Shown one piece after another: positions 1 through 9,486 of a stretch of DNA of 64,000 nucleotides. Origin of the DNA: Mycolicibacterium neoaurum VKM Ac-1815D. GTDB taxonomy: Bacteria; Actinomycetota; Actinomycetes; Mycobacteriales; Mycobacteriaceae. The notes beneath the pieces are model-generated. The model saw nothing but the letters and a program-made list of their open reading frames with translations, did no database searches and was not told the DNA's origin. Position 1 is the stretch's first letter; every line of letters starts with the position of its first letter. The position numbers and the translations under genes were made by a program. Where the stretch lies: the NCBI RefSeq assembly GCF_000317305.3, contig NC_023036.2, forward strand, positions 1,364,001 through 1,428,000, written 5' to 3'.

Positions 1-1358
<1,358 letters not shown>

Positions 1359-1362
<4 letters not shown>

Positions 1363-2201
1363 GAAAAGATCTCCAGCGTGCAGCACTTCACCGACCCGCC
1401 GCCCTTGAGCAGCTCGGAGAGCTCGATACCGACGGGGTGGAATCCCGCGTCCTGCAGCTGCGCGGCGAATCCCGTCGCGGCCGCCGGCAGCACCACATGA
1501 CGACCGTCTGACACCGCGTTGAGGCCCAGCACGAACGCGTCGGCGGAACCGACCGTGAGCGCGTCGGGAAAGCGGCTGCGCAGCAGGGCAAGTGCGTCAT
1601 CGCTGAATGCCGGCGGGTAATAGGCGATCAGCGGGGACGGGCCGTCGGTGAGCACCGTGAGTGCGGTATCGAGATGGTAGAAGCGCGGATCGATCAGTTC
1701 CAGGCTCAGCACCGACAGGCCGGTGATCGCGGCGATCTCGTCGTGGGCCCGGCGGTCGGTGCGGAAACCGTAACCCGCCAGCACCGTCGTCCCGGCTACC
1801 AGGAGATCGCCCTGTCCCTCGTTGTGGTGTCGAGTCCGCCGCGGCTGCAGGCCGGCAGCGCTCATCCATGCGCAGTAGGCGTCGGCCTCGGCCGCGCGCT
1901 CGGGATAGGTGAAATTGGCGACGATCGCGTGACCATTGATCACCAGTCCGCCGTTGGCGGCGTAGACCATGTCCGGCAGGCCGGGGACCGGGTCGACCAG
2001 TTCGACGGTGTGTCCGAGGTCGGTATAGGTGCGCCGCAAGACCTCCCACTGCGCGACGGCCCGGTCGACATCGACTCCGATGGCGGGGTTCATCCACGGG
2101 TTGATCGCGTATTCCACCGCGAAGTGCGCGGGTGCGGTCATGACAAATCGGCGGGTGCGGGCTCGGCGGGTGGTTTCGGTGCTGAGGTCGGAAACCGTCA
2201 T
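1359..2201 (-). CDS. ddaH: Dimethylargininase / arginine-deiminase-superfamily hydrolase
   Basis: Member of the guanidino-group-modifying (amidinotransferase-fold) superfamily, about 280 aa. Visible motifs are 'INPWMNP' near the N-terminus, 'PDMVYAANGGLV', the catalytic His in 'FYHLDTALTVL', and the C-terminal nucleophile loop 'GGGSVKCCTLEIF'. Such enzymes hydrolyse methylarginines or arginine to citrulline or ornithine; the exact substrate cannot be read from sequence. From memory, M. tuberculosis has the same trio next to rocD (Rv2323c). The ATG at 2201 is preferred because the frame upstream runs into the palindromic operator and offers only TTG; ATG 2207 is an alternative. It is first in a two-gene operon with rocD and divergent from the Lrp/AsnC regulator. 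Confidence 0.82.
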
Positions 2202-2230
2202 GATCATGACGATATTGACCTCGAAGGACA

Positions 2231-2272
2231 CAATCAATCGCCATGTATTGCGTATAGTATGGAGATTGATTG
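2231..2272. promoter_or_regulatory. Palindromic operator between ddaH-rocD and asnC-type regulator
   Basis: A dyad centred between 2251 and 2252 has perfect 9-base outer arms, CAATCAATC (2231-2239) and GATTGATTG (2264-2272), and matching inner blocks CCAT (2241-2244) and ATGG (2259-2262). In total 15 of 21 positions per arm are complementary. It lies in the divergent intergenic region, and a TATAGT -10-like element sits near its centre (2253-2258). Lrp/AsnC regulators typically bind such dyads and autoregulate, so the adjacent regulator is the obvious ligand; that assignment is inference. Confidence 0.7.
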
Positions 2273-2321
2273 CGGATTACAGGGCAAGATGCACATTCGT
2301 TGCGCCGACGAGGGGATGTGG

Positions 2322-2759
2322 ATGGACGAGGTCGACGAGCGCATCATCGCCGAGCTGACCGACCACGCCCGCGCGACATTCGCCGAGATCGGCGAGCGGG
2401 TGAATCTGTCCGCTCCCGCGGTCAAGCGCCGGGTGGACCGGATGCTCGACACGGGGGTGATCCGTGGTTTCACCGCGGTGGTCGATCGGCAGGCGCTGGG
2501 CTGGACCACCGAGGCCTATGTGCAGGTGTACTGCCACGGCACCATCGCGCCCGCGGAGTTGCGGCAGGCGTGGGTGAACATCCCAGAAGTGGTGAGCGCG
2601 GCGACGGTCACCGGAACGGCGGACGCGATTCTGCATGTGCTGGCGCGCGATATGCGACATCTGGAGGACGCGCTGGAACGGATCAGGGCCAGCGCCGATA
2701 TCGAGCGAAGTGAGAGCATCGTGGTGTTGTCCAACCTCATCGAACGCGGCAGATCCTGA
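2322..2759 (+). CDS. Lrp/AsnC family transcriptional regulator
   Basis: A 145-aa feast/famine regulator. The N-terminal winged helix-turn-helix runs from 'MDEVDERIIAEL' through 'TFAEIGERVNLSAPAVKRRV' (about residues 1-55). A RAM/effector-binding beta-alpha domain follows, with 'GFTAVVDRQALGW' and 'VSAATVTGTADAILHVLA'. ATG 2322 is chosen because GAGGGG (2310-2315) lies 6 bases upstream and the protein then begins like typical AsnC members; ATG 2316 sits directly on that Shine-Dalgarno. It is divergent from ddaH-rocD and probably senses an amino acid such as arginine or ornithine to control them; the effector is inference. Confidence 0.9.
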   Translation: MDEVDERIIAELTDHARATFAEIGERVNLSAPAVKRRVDRMLDTGVIRGFTAVVDRQALGWTTEAYVQVYCHGTIAPAELRQAWVNIPEVVSAATVTGTADAILHVLARDMRHLEDALERIRASADIERSESIVVLSNLIERGRS

Positions 2760-2794
2760 CGGGGTAGGCGGACCACCCGGGCCGCTGGTGGTGT

Positions 2795-3985
2795 ATGAAG
2801 TCCCACGTGGCAAATACTGGTGGAATCGTCATCGTCGGCGGCGGCCTGGCGGGTGCCCGCACCGCCGAACAGCTCCGTCGCGCCGAGTACGACGGCCCGA
2901 TCACCATTGTCAGCAATGAGCAGCACCTGCCGTATGACCGGCCGCCGCTGTCCAAAGAGGTGCTGCGCAATGCCGAGCACGATGTCGTGCTCAAGCCTCA
3001 GGAGTTCTACGACGAGGCACGTATCACGCTGCGGCTCGGCAACGGTGTCACCGCTGTCGACACCGCGGCCAAGACCCTGACGCTGGCCGATGGCTCGACG
3101 CTCGGATACGACGAGCTCGTCATCGCGACCGGCCTTGAGCCGAAGCGGATTCCGTCCTTTCCCGACCTCGAGGGCATCCGGGTGCTGCGTTCGCTCGGCG
3201 AGAGTGCCGAACTGCGTGAGCATGCCGCGCGCGCCCGCAATGCGGTGATCATCGGCGCCGGGTTCATCGGCTGCGAGGTCGCGGCCAGCCTGCGCCAGCT
3301 CGGCGTCGACGTGGTGATCGTCGAGCCGCAGCCCACCCCGCTGGCCTCGGTGCTCGGCGAGACGATCGGCGCGTTGGTCACCCGGCTGCACGAGGCCGAG
3401 GGTGTGCAGGTGCGCTGCGGTGTCGGCGTCGATTCGGTGTCCGGTGACGGCAAGGTCGAGAAGGTGGTGCTCTCCGACGGCACCGAACTGGACGCCGACA
3501 TCGTCGTCGTCGGTATCGGATCGCGTCCGGTCACCGGCTTCCTCGACGGCAGCGGTGTCGAGGTGGACAACGGTGTGGTGTGCGACTCGGCCGGCCGCAC
3601 AGGAGTCGAACACGTGTGGGCCATCGGCGATGTGGCCTCCTGGCGAACCGAGGCGGGCCATCAGGAGCGCGTCGAGCACTGGAGCAACGTCGCCGAGCAG
3701 GCGCGCGTGCTGGTGCCCGCGCTGCTGGGCCGGGAGCCCGCGTCGGCGGCCGTCTCCGTTCCCTATTTCTGGAGCGACCAGTACGACGTCAAGATCCAGT
3801 GTCTCGGTGAGCCGGCCGCCGATGATGTCGTGCACCTGGTCAGTGACGACGGCCGTAAGTTCCTCGCCTACTACGAGCGCGATGGTGTGCTGACCGCGGT
3901 GGTCGGCGGCGGCATGCCCGGCAAGGTGATGAAGGCCCGCGGCAAGATCGCCGCGGGCGCTCCCATCGCCGACGTCCTCGACTGA
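2795..3985 (+). CDS. FAD-dependent ferredoxin reductase
   Basis: A 396-aa pyridine-nucleotide-disulfide-type oxidoreductase of the ferredoxin/rubredoxin reductase group. The N-terminal FAD motif 'IVIVGGGLAGARTAEQL' is followed by 'YDRPPLSKEVL', the NAD(P)H-binding 'AVIIGAGFIGCEVAASL' (about residues 150-166) and the second FAD contact 'HVWAIGDVASW'. The C-terminal 'YFWSDQYDVKIQ' is typical of ferredoxin reductases that serve P450s or Rieske oxygenases. It resembles M. tuberculosis Rv0688, which also lies just upstream of the mycofactocin genes. No ferredoxin is adjacent, so its partner is unknown; the P450 12 kb downstream is one candidate. Confidence 0.88.
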   Translation: MKSHVANTGGIVIVGGGLAGARTAEQLRRAEYDGPITIVSNEQHLPYDRPPLSKEVLRNAEHDVVLKPQEFYDEARITLRLGNGVTAVDTAAKTLTLADGSTLGYDELVIATGLEPKRIPSFPDLEGIRVLRSLGESAELREHAARARNAVIIGAGFIGCEVAASLRQLGVDVVIVEPQPTPLASVLGETIGALVTRLHEAEGVQVRCGVGVDSVSGDGKVEKVVLSDGTELDADIVVVGIGSRPVTGFLDGSGVEVDNGVVCDSAGRTGVEHVWAIGDVASWRTEAGHQERVEHWSNVAEQARVLVPALLGREPASAAVSVPYFWSDQYDVKIQCLGEPAADDVVHLVSDDGRKFLAYYERDGVLTAVVGGGMPGKVMKARGKIAAGAPIADVLD

Positions 3986-3989
3986 TCGC

Positions 3990-5273
3990 TCAGAGCTCGC
4001 CGAGGTAGAACACGCTGCCCTGGTCGTCGGTGCACAGCGCCGAGCGCCCGTAGGACTGCGTCGACGGTTCATCGACGATCGTGCCGCCGGCGGCACGGAC
4101 CCGCTCGGTCGCCGCGTCGATGTCCGTGACGGTCCACATCGGCACGGCCGCAGGTCGATCCTGGCCGCCCACCATGCCCGCCATCGGGTGGGCGCCCTGG
4201 ATCTCCCAGCCGTCCGCAACGCGGCCGGTGTCGAAGGTCCAGAACAGGAATCGGCTGTAGAACGCCCGGAATGCCGCGGAGTCCTGCGCGTGGTAGGTGA
4301 TGTACGAAAGGTCGCCCGGGCCCGTGCCGTTGAGTTCCGGGCGCGGGGTGCCGGGCGCGGGGCGGTACACCGCGAACGGCGCACCGGAAGGATCGGTCGC
4401 GTCGAGCGTCGTGCCGTACCCGGACTCGGCTTCGACTCCCACCGCCCCGCCGCCGGAGATGATCGCCTGACGGGTGCCGGCCAGGTCGTCGACGGCATAG
4501 CAGCAGCGCATCGTCGTGGTTCCCGCGCTGCGGGACAGCGTGATTCGGGTGGCGGTGTTGGTCACCCGGTCGGCCGCCGCGTCGAACTCCCAGCCGAGCA
4601 CCCGACCGTAGAAGGTTGCGGCGCGCTCGGTGTCGGGGGTGCATATCGACACGACGCCGACATCGCCGTGCTGGATGCTGACCGCGGCACCGGTCACCGG
4701 TCCGGTCAGCATCCACCGGTGCCCGGAGGGATCGATGATGGTCGCGGTGCGCGACCCGTGCGCCTCGTAGGGTTGCCGCTCGACGGTCGCGCCGCGACCG
4801 GCCGCGCGCAGCAGCGCCGCATCGGTGTCCGGCACCTGCAGCATCAGGCTCACCGAGACCGACTGCGGGGCGGGTGCTTTCAGGCCCATCTCGGGGAATT
4901 CGTCGGCCAGGTAGAGCACGCCCGCGCCGATGCTGAGTTCGGCGTGCCCGACCCGACCGTCGTCCATCACGATCGGGTCGCCCAGCAGTGTGGCGCCCAG
5001 TGCGTGGACGTACCAGTCGATGGCAGTGCGCGCATCGCGGACCGACAGATAGGGCAGCGCTGCGGGGCGGGGCATACCGGCGACGGCGGCCTCGGCGTTG
5101 TTCAGGTCGCCGATGGCGGTATCGGTGCCACTCATCTGGACTCCTCGGGTGTGGTGGGGGAGGGTGAGGGCCGATTCCAGGCGGCCGCGCAGCCGGGCCG
5201 CGAACGCCGGATCGGGAGCCACCGGAAGCTCGTCACCGCGCAGTGCGGTCAACGGATCTGGTTCATCGATCAT
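3990..5273 (-). CDS. Triple-VOC (glyoxalase-fold) protein coupled to an ECF sigma factor
   Basis: A 427-aa protein with three tandem vicinal-oxygen-chelate domains: about residues 56-165 ('LPYLSVRDARTAIDWYVHAL'), 172-280 ('VSICTPDTERAATFYGRVLG') and 295-427 ('ITYHAQDSAAFRAFYSRFL'). VOC units bind small molecules or metals; catalytic residues are not obvious, so a ligand-binding or resistance role is as likely as an enzymatic one. ATG 5273 overlaps the sigma-factor stop as ATGA, which fixes the start. The first 40 residues ('DPLTALRGDELPVAPDP...FAARLRGRLE') form a separate, probably helical segment outside the VOC domains. Coupling to the sigma gene suggests this N-terminus might contact or tune it; that is inference. 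Confidence 0.82.
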   Translation of the reverse strand: MIDEPDPLTALRGDELPVAPDPAFAARLRGRLESALTLPHHTRGVQMSGTDTAIGDLNNAEAAVAGMPRPAALPYLSVRDARTAIDWYVHALGATLLGDPIVMDDGRVGHAELSIGAGVLYLADEFPEMGLKAPAPQSVSVSLMLQVPDTDAALLRAAGRGATVERQPYEAHGSRTATIIDPSGHRWMLTGPVTGAAVSIQHGDVGVVSICTPDTERAATFYGRVLGWEFDAAADRVTNTATRITLSRSAGTTTMRCCYAVDDLAGTRQAIISGGGAVGVEAESGYGTTLDATDPSGAPFAVYRPAPGTPRPELNGTGPGDLSYITYHAQDSAAFRAFYSRFLFWTFDTGRVADGWEIQGAHPMAGMVGGQDRPAAVPMWTVTDIDAATERVRAAGGTIVDEPSTQSYGRSALCTDDQGSVFYLGEL

Positions 5274-5797
5274 GGGGTGCCTCCTTCCGGTGTCGGGTAG
5301 TGCGTTCGAAAAGCGCGGCGGGCGCGCACCAGCAGGGCTTCGGTCGCGTGCACGGTCCGCCCGAGCAGCTGTGCGCATTCGGGTACCGAGCAGTCGTCGA
5401 GATAACGCAATGCCAGCACGGTGCGGTGATGTTCGGGCAGGTGTGCGAGCACCGACTCGGCGACGATGCGGTCCAGCTCGATGTCCCAGTCGTCCACCGG
5501 GTCGGTGTCCGGCAGATCGGCGACCGGCACGGTGAATCTGTCGTGCCTGCGGCGGTAGTGGTCGGCCAGTTTGTGTCTGGCCACCCCCACCAGCCAGGGC
5601 ATCGTGATCGGCGGCGGCGCTGACCGGCGGGCGGCATCCATGGCCGCCAGGAACGTCTCCGACGTCAGATCTTCGGCGGTTGCGCGATCACCGCAGCGCC
5701 GGGTGAAGTATCCGTACACCACAGGTAGCGCCTCGTCATAGAGCTCCAGGAGCTCCCGGGGCGCGTCGCGCGGTTCGGTGTGGACGCTCACACCCAT
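5270..5797 (-). CDS. ECF-type RNA polymerase sigma factor
   Basis: A 175-aa extracytoplasmic-function sigma factor. Region 2 is visible as 'LPVVYGYFTRRCGDRATAED' followed by 'LTSETFLAAM' (about residues 25-55). Region 4 is 'LAHLPEHHRTVLALRYLDDC' then 'SVPECAQLLGRTVHATEALL' (about 118-160), a helix-turn-helix that should read the -35 element. There is no large C-terminal SnoaL domain and no classical anti-sigma gene beside it; the next gene, overlapping as ATGA, encodes the triple-VOC protein. The start ATG 5797 has only a weak Shine-Dalgarno. The regulon and stimulus are unknown. Confidence 0.9.
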   Translation of the reverse strand: MGVSVHTEPRDAPRELLELYDEALPVVYGYFTRRCGDRATAEDLTSETFLAAMDAARRSAPPPITMPWLVGVARHKLADHYRRRHDRFTVPVADLPDTDPVDDWDIELDRIVAESVLAHLPEHHRTVLALRYLDDCSVPECAQLLGRTVHATEALLVRARRAFRTHYPTPEGGTP

Positions 5798-5843
5798 ATC
5801 GTCGCCGCCGGGGCCTCAACTCCGACACCCCAATTTCTCGCGG

Positions 5844-5888
5844 TTTGTGGAGTCTCGCCCGCAACCAGCGCGGGCGAGACTCCACAAA
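5844..5888. terminator. Perfect 19-bp inverted repeat at the mftR 3' end
   Basis: Arms TTTGTGGAGTCTCGCCCGC (5844-5862) and its exact complement (5870-5888) enclose a 7-base loop. The right arm abuts the stop codon of the minus-strand TetR gene (5889-5891). No U-tract follows on the minus strand, so this would be a tail-less mycobacterial-type terminator, or a dispersed palindromic repeat that happens to lie here. It also insulates the sigma-factor gene from mftR read-through. Confidence 0.65.
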
Positions 5889-6467
5889 TCACAGTTCGGT
5901 CAGCCCGCGGCCCACCACATCGAAGGAGTCGCCGAGCAGCCGGGCCAGTGACACCGACTCGTCACCCAGCCACTGCTCGTAGGCGGTCAGCGCGACACCC
6001 AGCAGGGTCCACGCGGCTGTCTGGGGAACCAGACCGTCGGCTTGCTCACCGCGGCGGCGGGCGACGTAGTCCGCGACCACGGCGCGCCAGCCTGCATACA
6101 TCGTCATCGAATGTGCCTGTAGGGCATCGGTTTTGAGAATCAAACGCATACGGCGACGGTGCCGGTCCTTATCGTCGAACTCGTTGAACGCCAGCAGTGC
6201 GGTGCGCAACGCCTCGCCGACGCCCGCGGTCGGGTCGGCGTCGTCGAGCAGTTGGCGCATGTGGTTGAGATAGGCGTCGAAATCTCCCCAGGGGATCGCG
6301 TTCTTGGACGGGTAGTAGCGGAACAGGGTCCGACGGGCGATGCCGGCGGCCTTGGCGACATCGTCGACGCTGACCTCGTCGAAGCCATGGGTGGTGAACA
6401 ACTCGAGTGCGACGTCGGTGATGTGGTCCTGATTGGTCGACGGGCGCCGGCCGACGCGAGACGCCAC
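5889..6467 (-). CDS. mftR: Mycofactocin system TetR-family regulator
   Basis: TetR-type repressor of about 192 aa. The N-terminal helix-turn-helix includes '[20 protein letters not shown]' and '[20 protein letters not shown]', followed by an all-helical ligand domain. The '[21 protein letters not shown]' region and its position divergent from mftA identify it as MftR. The homologue in other mycobacteria represses the mft operon and is relieved by long-chain acyl-CoA (established for M. smegmatis). GTG 6467 is preferred because AAGGGG lies 8 bases upstream; ATG 6485 is in frame but lacks a ribosome binding site and would add 6 residues. The gene ends at the 19-bp hairpin. Confidence 0.88.
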   Translation of the reverse strand: MASRVGRRPSTNQDHITDVALELFTTHGFDEVSVDDVAKAAGIARRTLFRYYPSKNAIPWGDFDAYLNHMRQLLDDADPTAGVGEALRTALLAFNEFDDKDRHRRRMRLILKTDALQAHSMTMYAGWRAVVADYVARRRGEQADGLVPQTAAWTLLGVALTAYEQWLGDESVSLARLLGDSFDVVGRGLTEL

Positions 6468-6505
6468 GTGAACCACCCCTTCCATTTGTGCACTGGATGC
6501 CATAT

Positions 6506-6518
6506 TGTGTGCGACACA
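6506..6518. promoter_or_regulatory. Candidate MftR operator
   Basis: The 13-base palindrome TGTGT-GCG-ACACA lies in the 102-base mftR/mftA intergenic region, 52 bases upstream of the mftA ATG and 39 bases upstream of the mftR GTG. A half-site-like ACAC recurs at 6522-6525. TetR repressors bind such short dyads in divergent promoters. The assignment to MftR is inference from position. Confidence 0.5.
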
Positions 6519-6569
6519 GGTCACACTCATCGAACATGGTGACCTGGTAACAGCCTAGAAAGGTATGAC

Positions 6570-6665
6570 ATGGACCAGAACCAGCAGGCCGAGAACACCA
6601 CCGAACTCGTCACCGAATCGCTCGTCGAAGAGGTCTCCATCGACGGTATGTGCGGGGTCTACTGA
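6570..6665 (+). CDS. mftA: Mycofactocin precursor peptide
   Basis: A 31-residue ribosomally made precursor. The protein starts '[14 protein letters not shown]' and ends in the canonical core 'SIDGMCGVY' directly before TGA. The terminal Val-Tyr is the part MftC decarboxylates and crosslinks, and MftE later releases. An AAAGG Shine-Dalgarno (6559-6563) lies 6 bases before the ATG. The acidic leader ('TESLVEEV') should be recognised by MftB. The stop lies 2 bases before the mftB GTG, so the genes are co-translated. The peptide is short enough that length-filtered gene calling misses it. Confidence 0.96.
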   Translation: MDQNQQAENTTELVTESLVEEVSIDGMCGVY

Positions 6666-6667
6666 TC

Positions 6668-6964
6668 GTGACCGCACCCACTGCTGATGCAGTGGCGTTC
6701 GATCCCGATCGCGGCTGGCGGCTGCACCACCAGGTGGCGGTGCGGCCGGAGCCGTTCGGGGCGCTGCTGTACCACTTCGGTACCCGCAAGCTGTCTTTCC
6801 TGAAGAACCGGACGATCGTCGCGGTGGTCAACTCGCTGCCCGAGCACCCCGATGTCCGATCCGCCTGTCGCGCCGCCGGTATCGACGACGCCGCCCAAGG
6901 CCCCTATCTACATGCGCTCAGTGTGCTGGTGAAGTCCAACATGCTCGTCGCCAAGGAGACTTAA
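6668..6964 (+). CDS. mftB: Mycofactocin biosynthesis chaperone (RiPP recognition element)
   Basis: A 98-aa PqqD-like peptide chaperone that binds the MftA leader and presents it to the radical SAM enzyme MftC. The sequence shows the winged-helix RRE pattern, beginning 'DPDRGWRLHHQVAVRPEPFG' with 'LLYHFGTRKLSFLKNRTIVA' and a C-terminal helix ending 'VLVKSNMLVAKET'. GTG 6668 is taken as start, 2 bases after the mftA stop; a GTG at 6650 inside mftA is also in frame. Its TAA directly abuts the mftC ATG. Confidence 0.93.
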   Translation: MTAPTADAVAFDPDRGWRLHHQVAVRPEPFGALLYHFGTRKLSFLKNRTIVAVVNSLPEHPDVRSACRAAGIDDAAQGPYLHALSVLVKSNMLVAKET

Positions 6965-8185
6965 ATGACCGCCGTCCTGCCCCCGGCGCTTGCTCCCGTC
7001 AAGGTCGCCGAGCCGACCAAGGTTCCCAAGCTCGTCGAGCAGTTCGAGCACGGCCTCGACGCGCCGATCTGCCTGACCTGGGAACTGACGTACGCGTGCA
7101 ACCTGTCGTGTGTGCACTGCCTGTCGTCCTCGGGCAAGCGCGACCCGCGTGAGCTGTCGACCCAACAGTGCAAGGACATCATCGACGAGCTGGAACGCAT
7201 GCAGGTGTTCTATGTGAACATCGGCGGCGGCGAACCGACTGTCCGATCGGACTTCTGGGAGCTCGTCGACTACGCGACCGAGCATCACGTCGGGGTCAAG
7301 TTCTCCACCAACGGTGTGCGCATCGATGAGTTGGTGGCCGCGAAGCTGGCCGCCAGCGATTACGTCGACGTGCAGATCTCGCTGGACGGCGCGACCGCCG
7401 AGGTCAACGACGAGGTCCGCGGACCCGGCTCGTTCGCGATGGCGATCCGCGCCCTGGAAAACCTGCGCGAGGCGGGCTTCAAGGACGCCAAGATCTCGGT
7501 GGTGGTGACCCGCCACAATGTCGGCCAGCTCGACGAATTCAAGGCGCTGGCAGACACTTACGGCGCGACTCTGCGTATCACCCGGCTGCGTCCCTCCGGT
7601 CGAGGGGCCGACGTCTGGGACGAGCTGCACCCGACCCCGGCCCAGCAGGTCGAGCTCTACAACTGGCTGGTGGCCCACGGCGAGCGCGTGCTCACCGGTG
7701 ACTCCTTCTTCCACCTGTCGGGTCTCGGGGAACCGGGCGCACTGGCCGGGCTGAACCTGTGCGGCGCCGGCCGGGTGGTCTGCCTGATCGACCCGGTGGG
7801 TGACGTGTACGCCTGCCCGTTCGCGATCCACGACAAGTTCCTGGCCGGAAATGTCTTGACCAGCAACGGTTTCAAAGATGTGTGGCAGAACTCGGTGCTG
7901 TTCAACGAACTGCGCGAGCCGCAGTCGGCCGGTGCCTGCGCCAGCTGTAACCATTACGACGCGTGCCGGGGTGGCTGCATGGCCGCCAAGTTCTTCACCG
8001 GTCTGCCGATGGACGGGCCAGACCCCGAATGCGTCCAAGGCTACGGCGAGCCCGCCCTGGCCGCCGAGCGCGACAAGCCCAAGTCCAGTGTCGACCACTC
8101 CCGCGCCGGCGGGAGGAAAGGTCCGATTCCGTTGAAGTTGTTGACCGTCCCGCCCAAGAAGTTCTGTAACGAAAGTCCTGTGTAG
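6965..8185 (+). CDS. mftC: Mycofactocin radical SAM maturase
   Basis: A 406-aa radical S-adenosylmethionine enzyme. The CxxxCxxC cluster motif is Cys45, Cys49 and Cys52 in 'YACNLSCVHC', and the SAM-binding 'NIGGGEPTVR' follows. A SPASM-type C-terminal domain supplies auxiliary-cluster cysteines, for example in 'CLIDPVGDVYACPF' and 'CASCNHYDACRGGC'. MftC oxidatively decarboxylates the terminal Tyr of MftA and then forms the Val-Tyr carbon-carbon crosslink (established chemistry). Its ATG directly follows the mftB stop. It is cytoplasmic and needs MftB. Confidence 0.97.
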   Translation: MTAVLPPALAPVKVAEPTKVPKLVEQFEHGLDAPICLTWELTYACNLSCVHCLSSSGKRDPRELSTQQCKDIIDELERMQVFYVNIGGGEPTVRSDFWELVDYATEHHVGVKFSTNGVRIDELVAAKLAASDYVDVQISLDGATAEVNDEVRGPGSFAMAIRALENLREAGFKDAKISVVVTRHNVGQLDEFKALADTYGATLRITRLRPSGRGADVWDELHPTPAQQVELYNWLVAHGERVLTGDSFFHLSGLGEPGALAGLNLCGAGRVVCLIDPVGDVYACPFAIHDKFLAGNVLTSNGFKDVWQNSVLFNELREPQSAGACASCNHYDACRGGCMAAKFFTGLPMDGPDPECVQGYGEPALAAERDKPKSSVDHSRAGGRKGPIPLKLLTVPPKKFCNESPV

Positions 8186-8190
8186 AGATC

Positions 8191-9366
8191 ATGGCCCGTG
8201 ATACCTGGTTCGAGACCGTTGCCATCGCCCAACAGCGTGCGAAAAAGCGGCTACCGCGCTCTGCCTACTCCTCGCTGATCTCGGCCAGCGAGAAGGGCGT
8301 CTCGGTCTCCGACAATGTCGAGGCGTTCTCCGAACTGGGCTTCGCGCCCCATGTGATCGGTGCCACCGAGAAGCGGGAGATGTCCACCACCGTTATGGGA
8401 CAGGACATTTCGATGCCTGTCATCATCTCGCCGACTGGCGTGCAGGCCGTCGACCCCGACGGAGAGGTGGCCGTCGCCCGTGCCGCCGCCGCCCGCGGCA
8501 CCGCCATGGGACTGTCGTCGTTCGCCAGCAAGCCGATGGAGGAAGTCACCGCCGTCAACGACAAGATCTTCTTCCAGATCTACTGGTTGGGTAGCCGCGA
8601 CGACATCCTGGCCCGGATGGAGCGCGCCCGCACTGCCGGAGCCAAGGGCCTGATCCTCACCACGGACTGGAGCTTCAGCCACGGCCGGGACTGGGGTAGC
8701 CCCAAGATCCCCGAGCAGATGGATCTGAAGACCATGATCAAGATGAGCCCGGAGGTCATCACCAAACCCCGTTGGTTCTTCAGCTTCGCCAAGCACCTGC
8801 GTCCGCCGGACCTGCGGGTCCCCAACCAGGGGCGGCCCGGCGAGCCCGGCCCGACCTTCTTCGAGGCCTACGGCCAATGGATGGGCACCCCGCCGCCCAC
8901 CTGGGAGGATGTCGCCTGGCTGCGTGAACAGTGGGGCGGTCCGTTCCTGCTCAAGGGCATGGTCCGGGTCGACGATGCCAAACGCGCTGTGGACGCCGGG
9001 GTTTCGGCGATCACGGTGTCCAACCACGGCGGCAACAACCTGGACAGCACTCCGGCCGCCATCCGCTGCCTGCCTGCCATCGCCGATGCCGTCGGCGACC
9101 AGGTCGAGGTCCTGCTCGACGGTGGTATCCGCCGCGGTAGCGATGTCGTCAAGGCCGTCGCTCTGGGTGCGCGCGCGGTGCTGATCGGGCGGGCCTATCT
9201 GTGGGGTCTGGCGGCCAACGGCCAGGCCGGTGTCGAGAACGTCCTGGACATCCTGTCCGGGGGTATCGACTCCGCGATGCGGGGCCTGGGCAAGTCGTCC
9301 ATCCACGACCTCACCCGTGAGGATGTGCTGATCCCGGAGGGCTTCACCCGCACCCTGGGCGTCTGA
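8191..9366 (+). CDS. mftD: Mycofactocin system FMN-dependent oxidoreductase
   Basis: A 391-aa alpha-hydroxy-acid-oxidase-fold flavoprotein. Recognisable parts are 'MPVIISPTGVQAVDPDGEVA' (FMN-binding strand and loop), 'FFQIYW', 'FLLKGMVRVDDAKRAVDAG', 'ITVSNHGGNNLD' with the catalytic His of the family, and 'VEVLLDGGIRRGSDVVKA' with 'GARAVLIGRAYLWGL' for phosphate binding. MftD oxidatively deaminates the MftE-released AHDP to the alpha-keto amide pre-mycofactocin, the redox-active core. It starts 5 bases after mftC, so it is in the same transcript. Confidence 0.96.
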   Translation: MARDTWFETVAIAQQRAKKRLPRSAYSSLISASEKGVSVSDNVEAFSELGFAPHVIGATEKREMSTTVMGQDISMPVIISPTGVQAVDPDGEVAVARAAAARGTAMGLSSFASKPMEEVTAVNDKIFFQIYWLGSRDDILARMERARTAGAKGLILTTDWSFSHGRDWGSPKIPEQMDLKTMIKMSPEVITKPRWFFSFAKHLRPPDLRVPNQGRPGEPGPTFFEAYGQWMGTPPPTWEDVAWLREQWGGPFLLKGMVRVDDAKRAVDAGVSAITVSNHGGNNLDSTPAAIRCLPAIADAVGDQVEVLLDGGIRRGSDVVKAVALGARAVLIGRAYLWGLAANGQAGVENVLDILSGGIDSAMRGLGKSSIHDLTREDVLIPEGFTRTLGV

Positions 9367-9486
9367 CGGTCGCGGCCTGGATGAGACGGGCGTGGCTGCC
9401 GTTACGGACGTGACCGAATGTCCGCCGACTGGGCGACAGGTCCACCACGATTTCCGTCGCATGCGCCAACAATCGATGCATCACAG

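Noticed and set aside
2516..4498. 660-codon minus-strand frame opposite the AsnC-type and ferredoxin reductase genes
   Set aside because: It lies antisense to two conserved genes and shows no recognisable domain.
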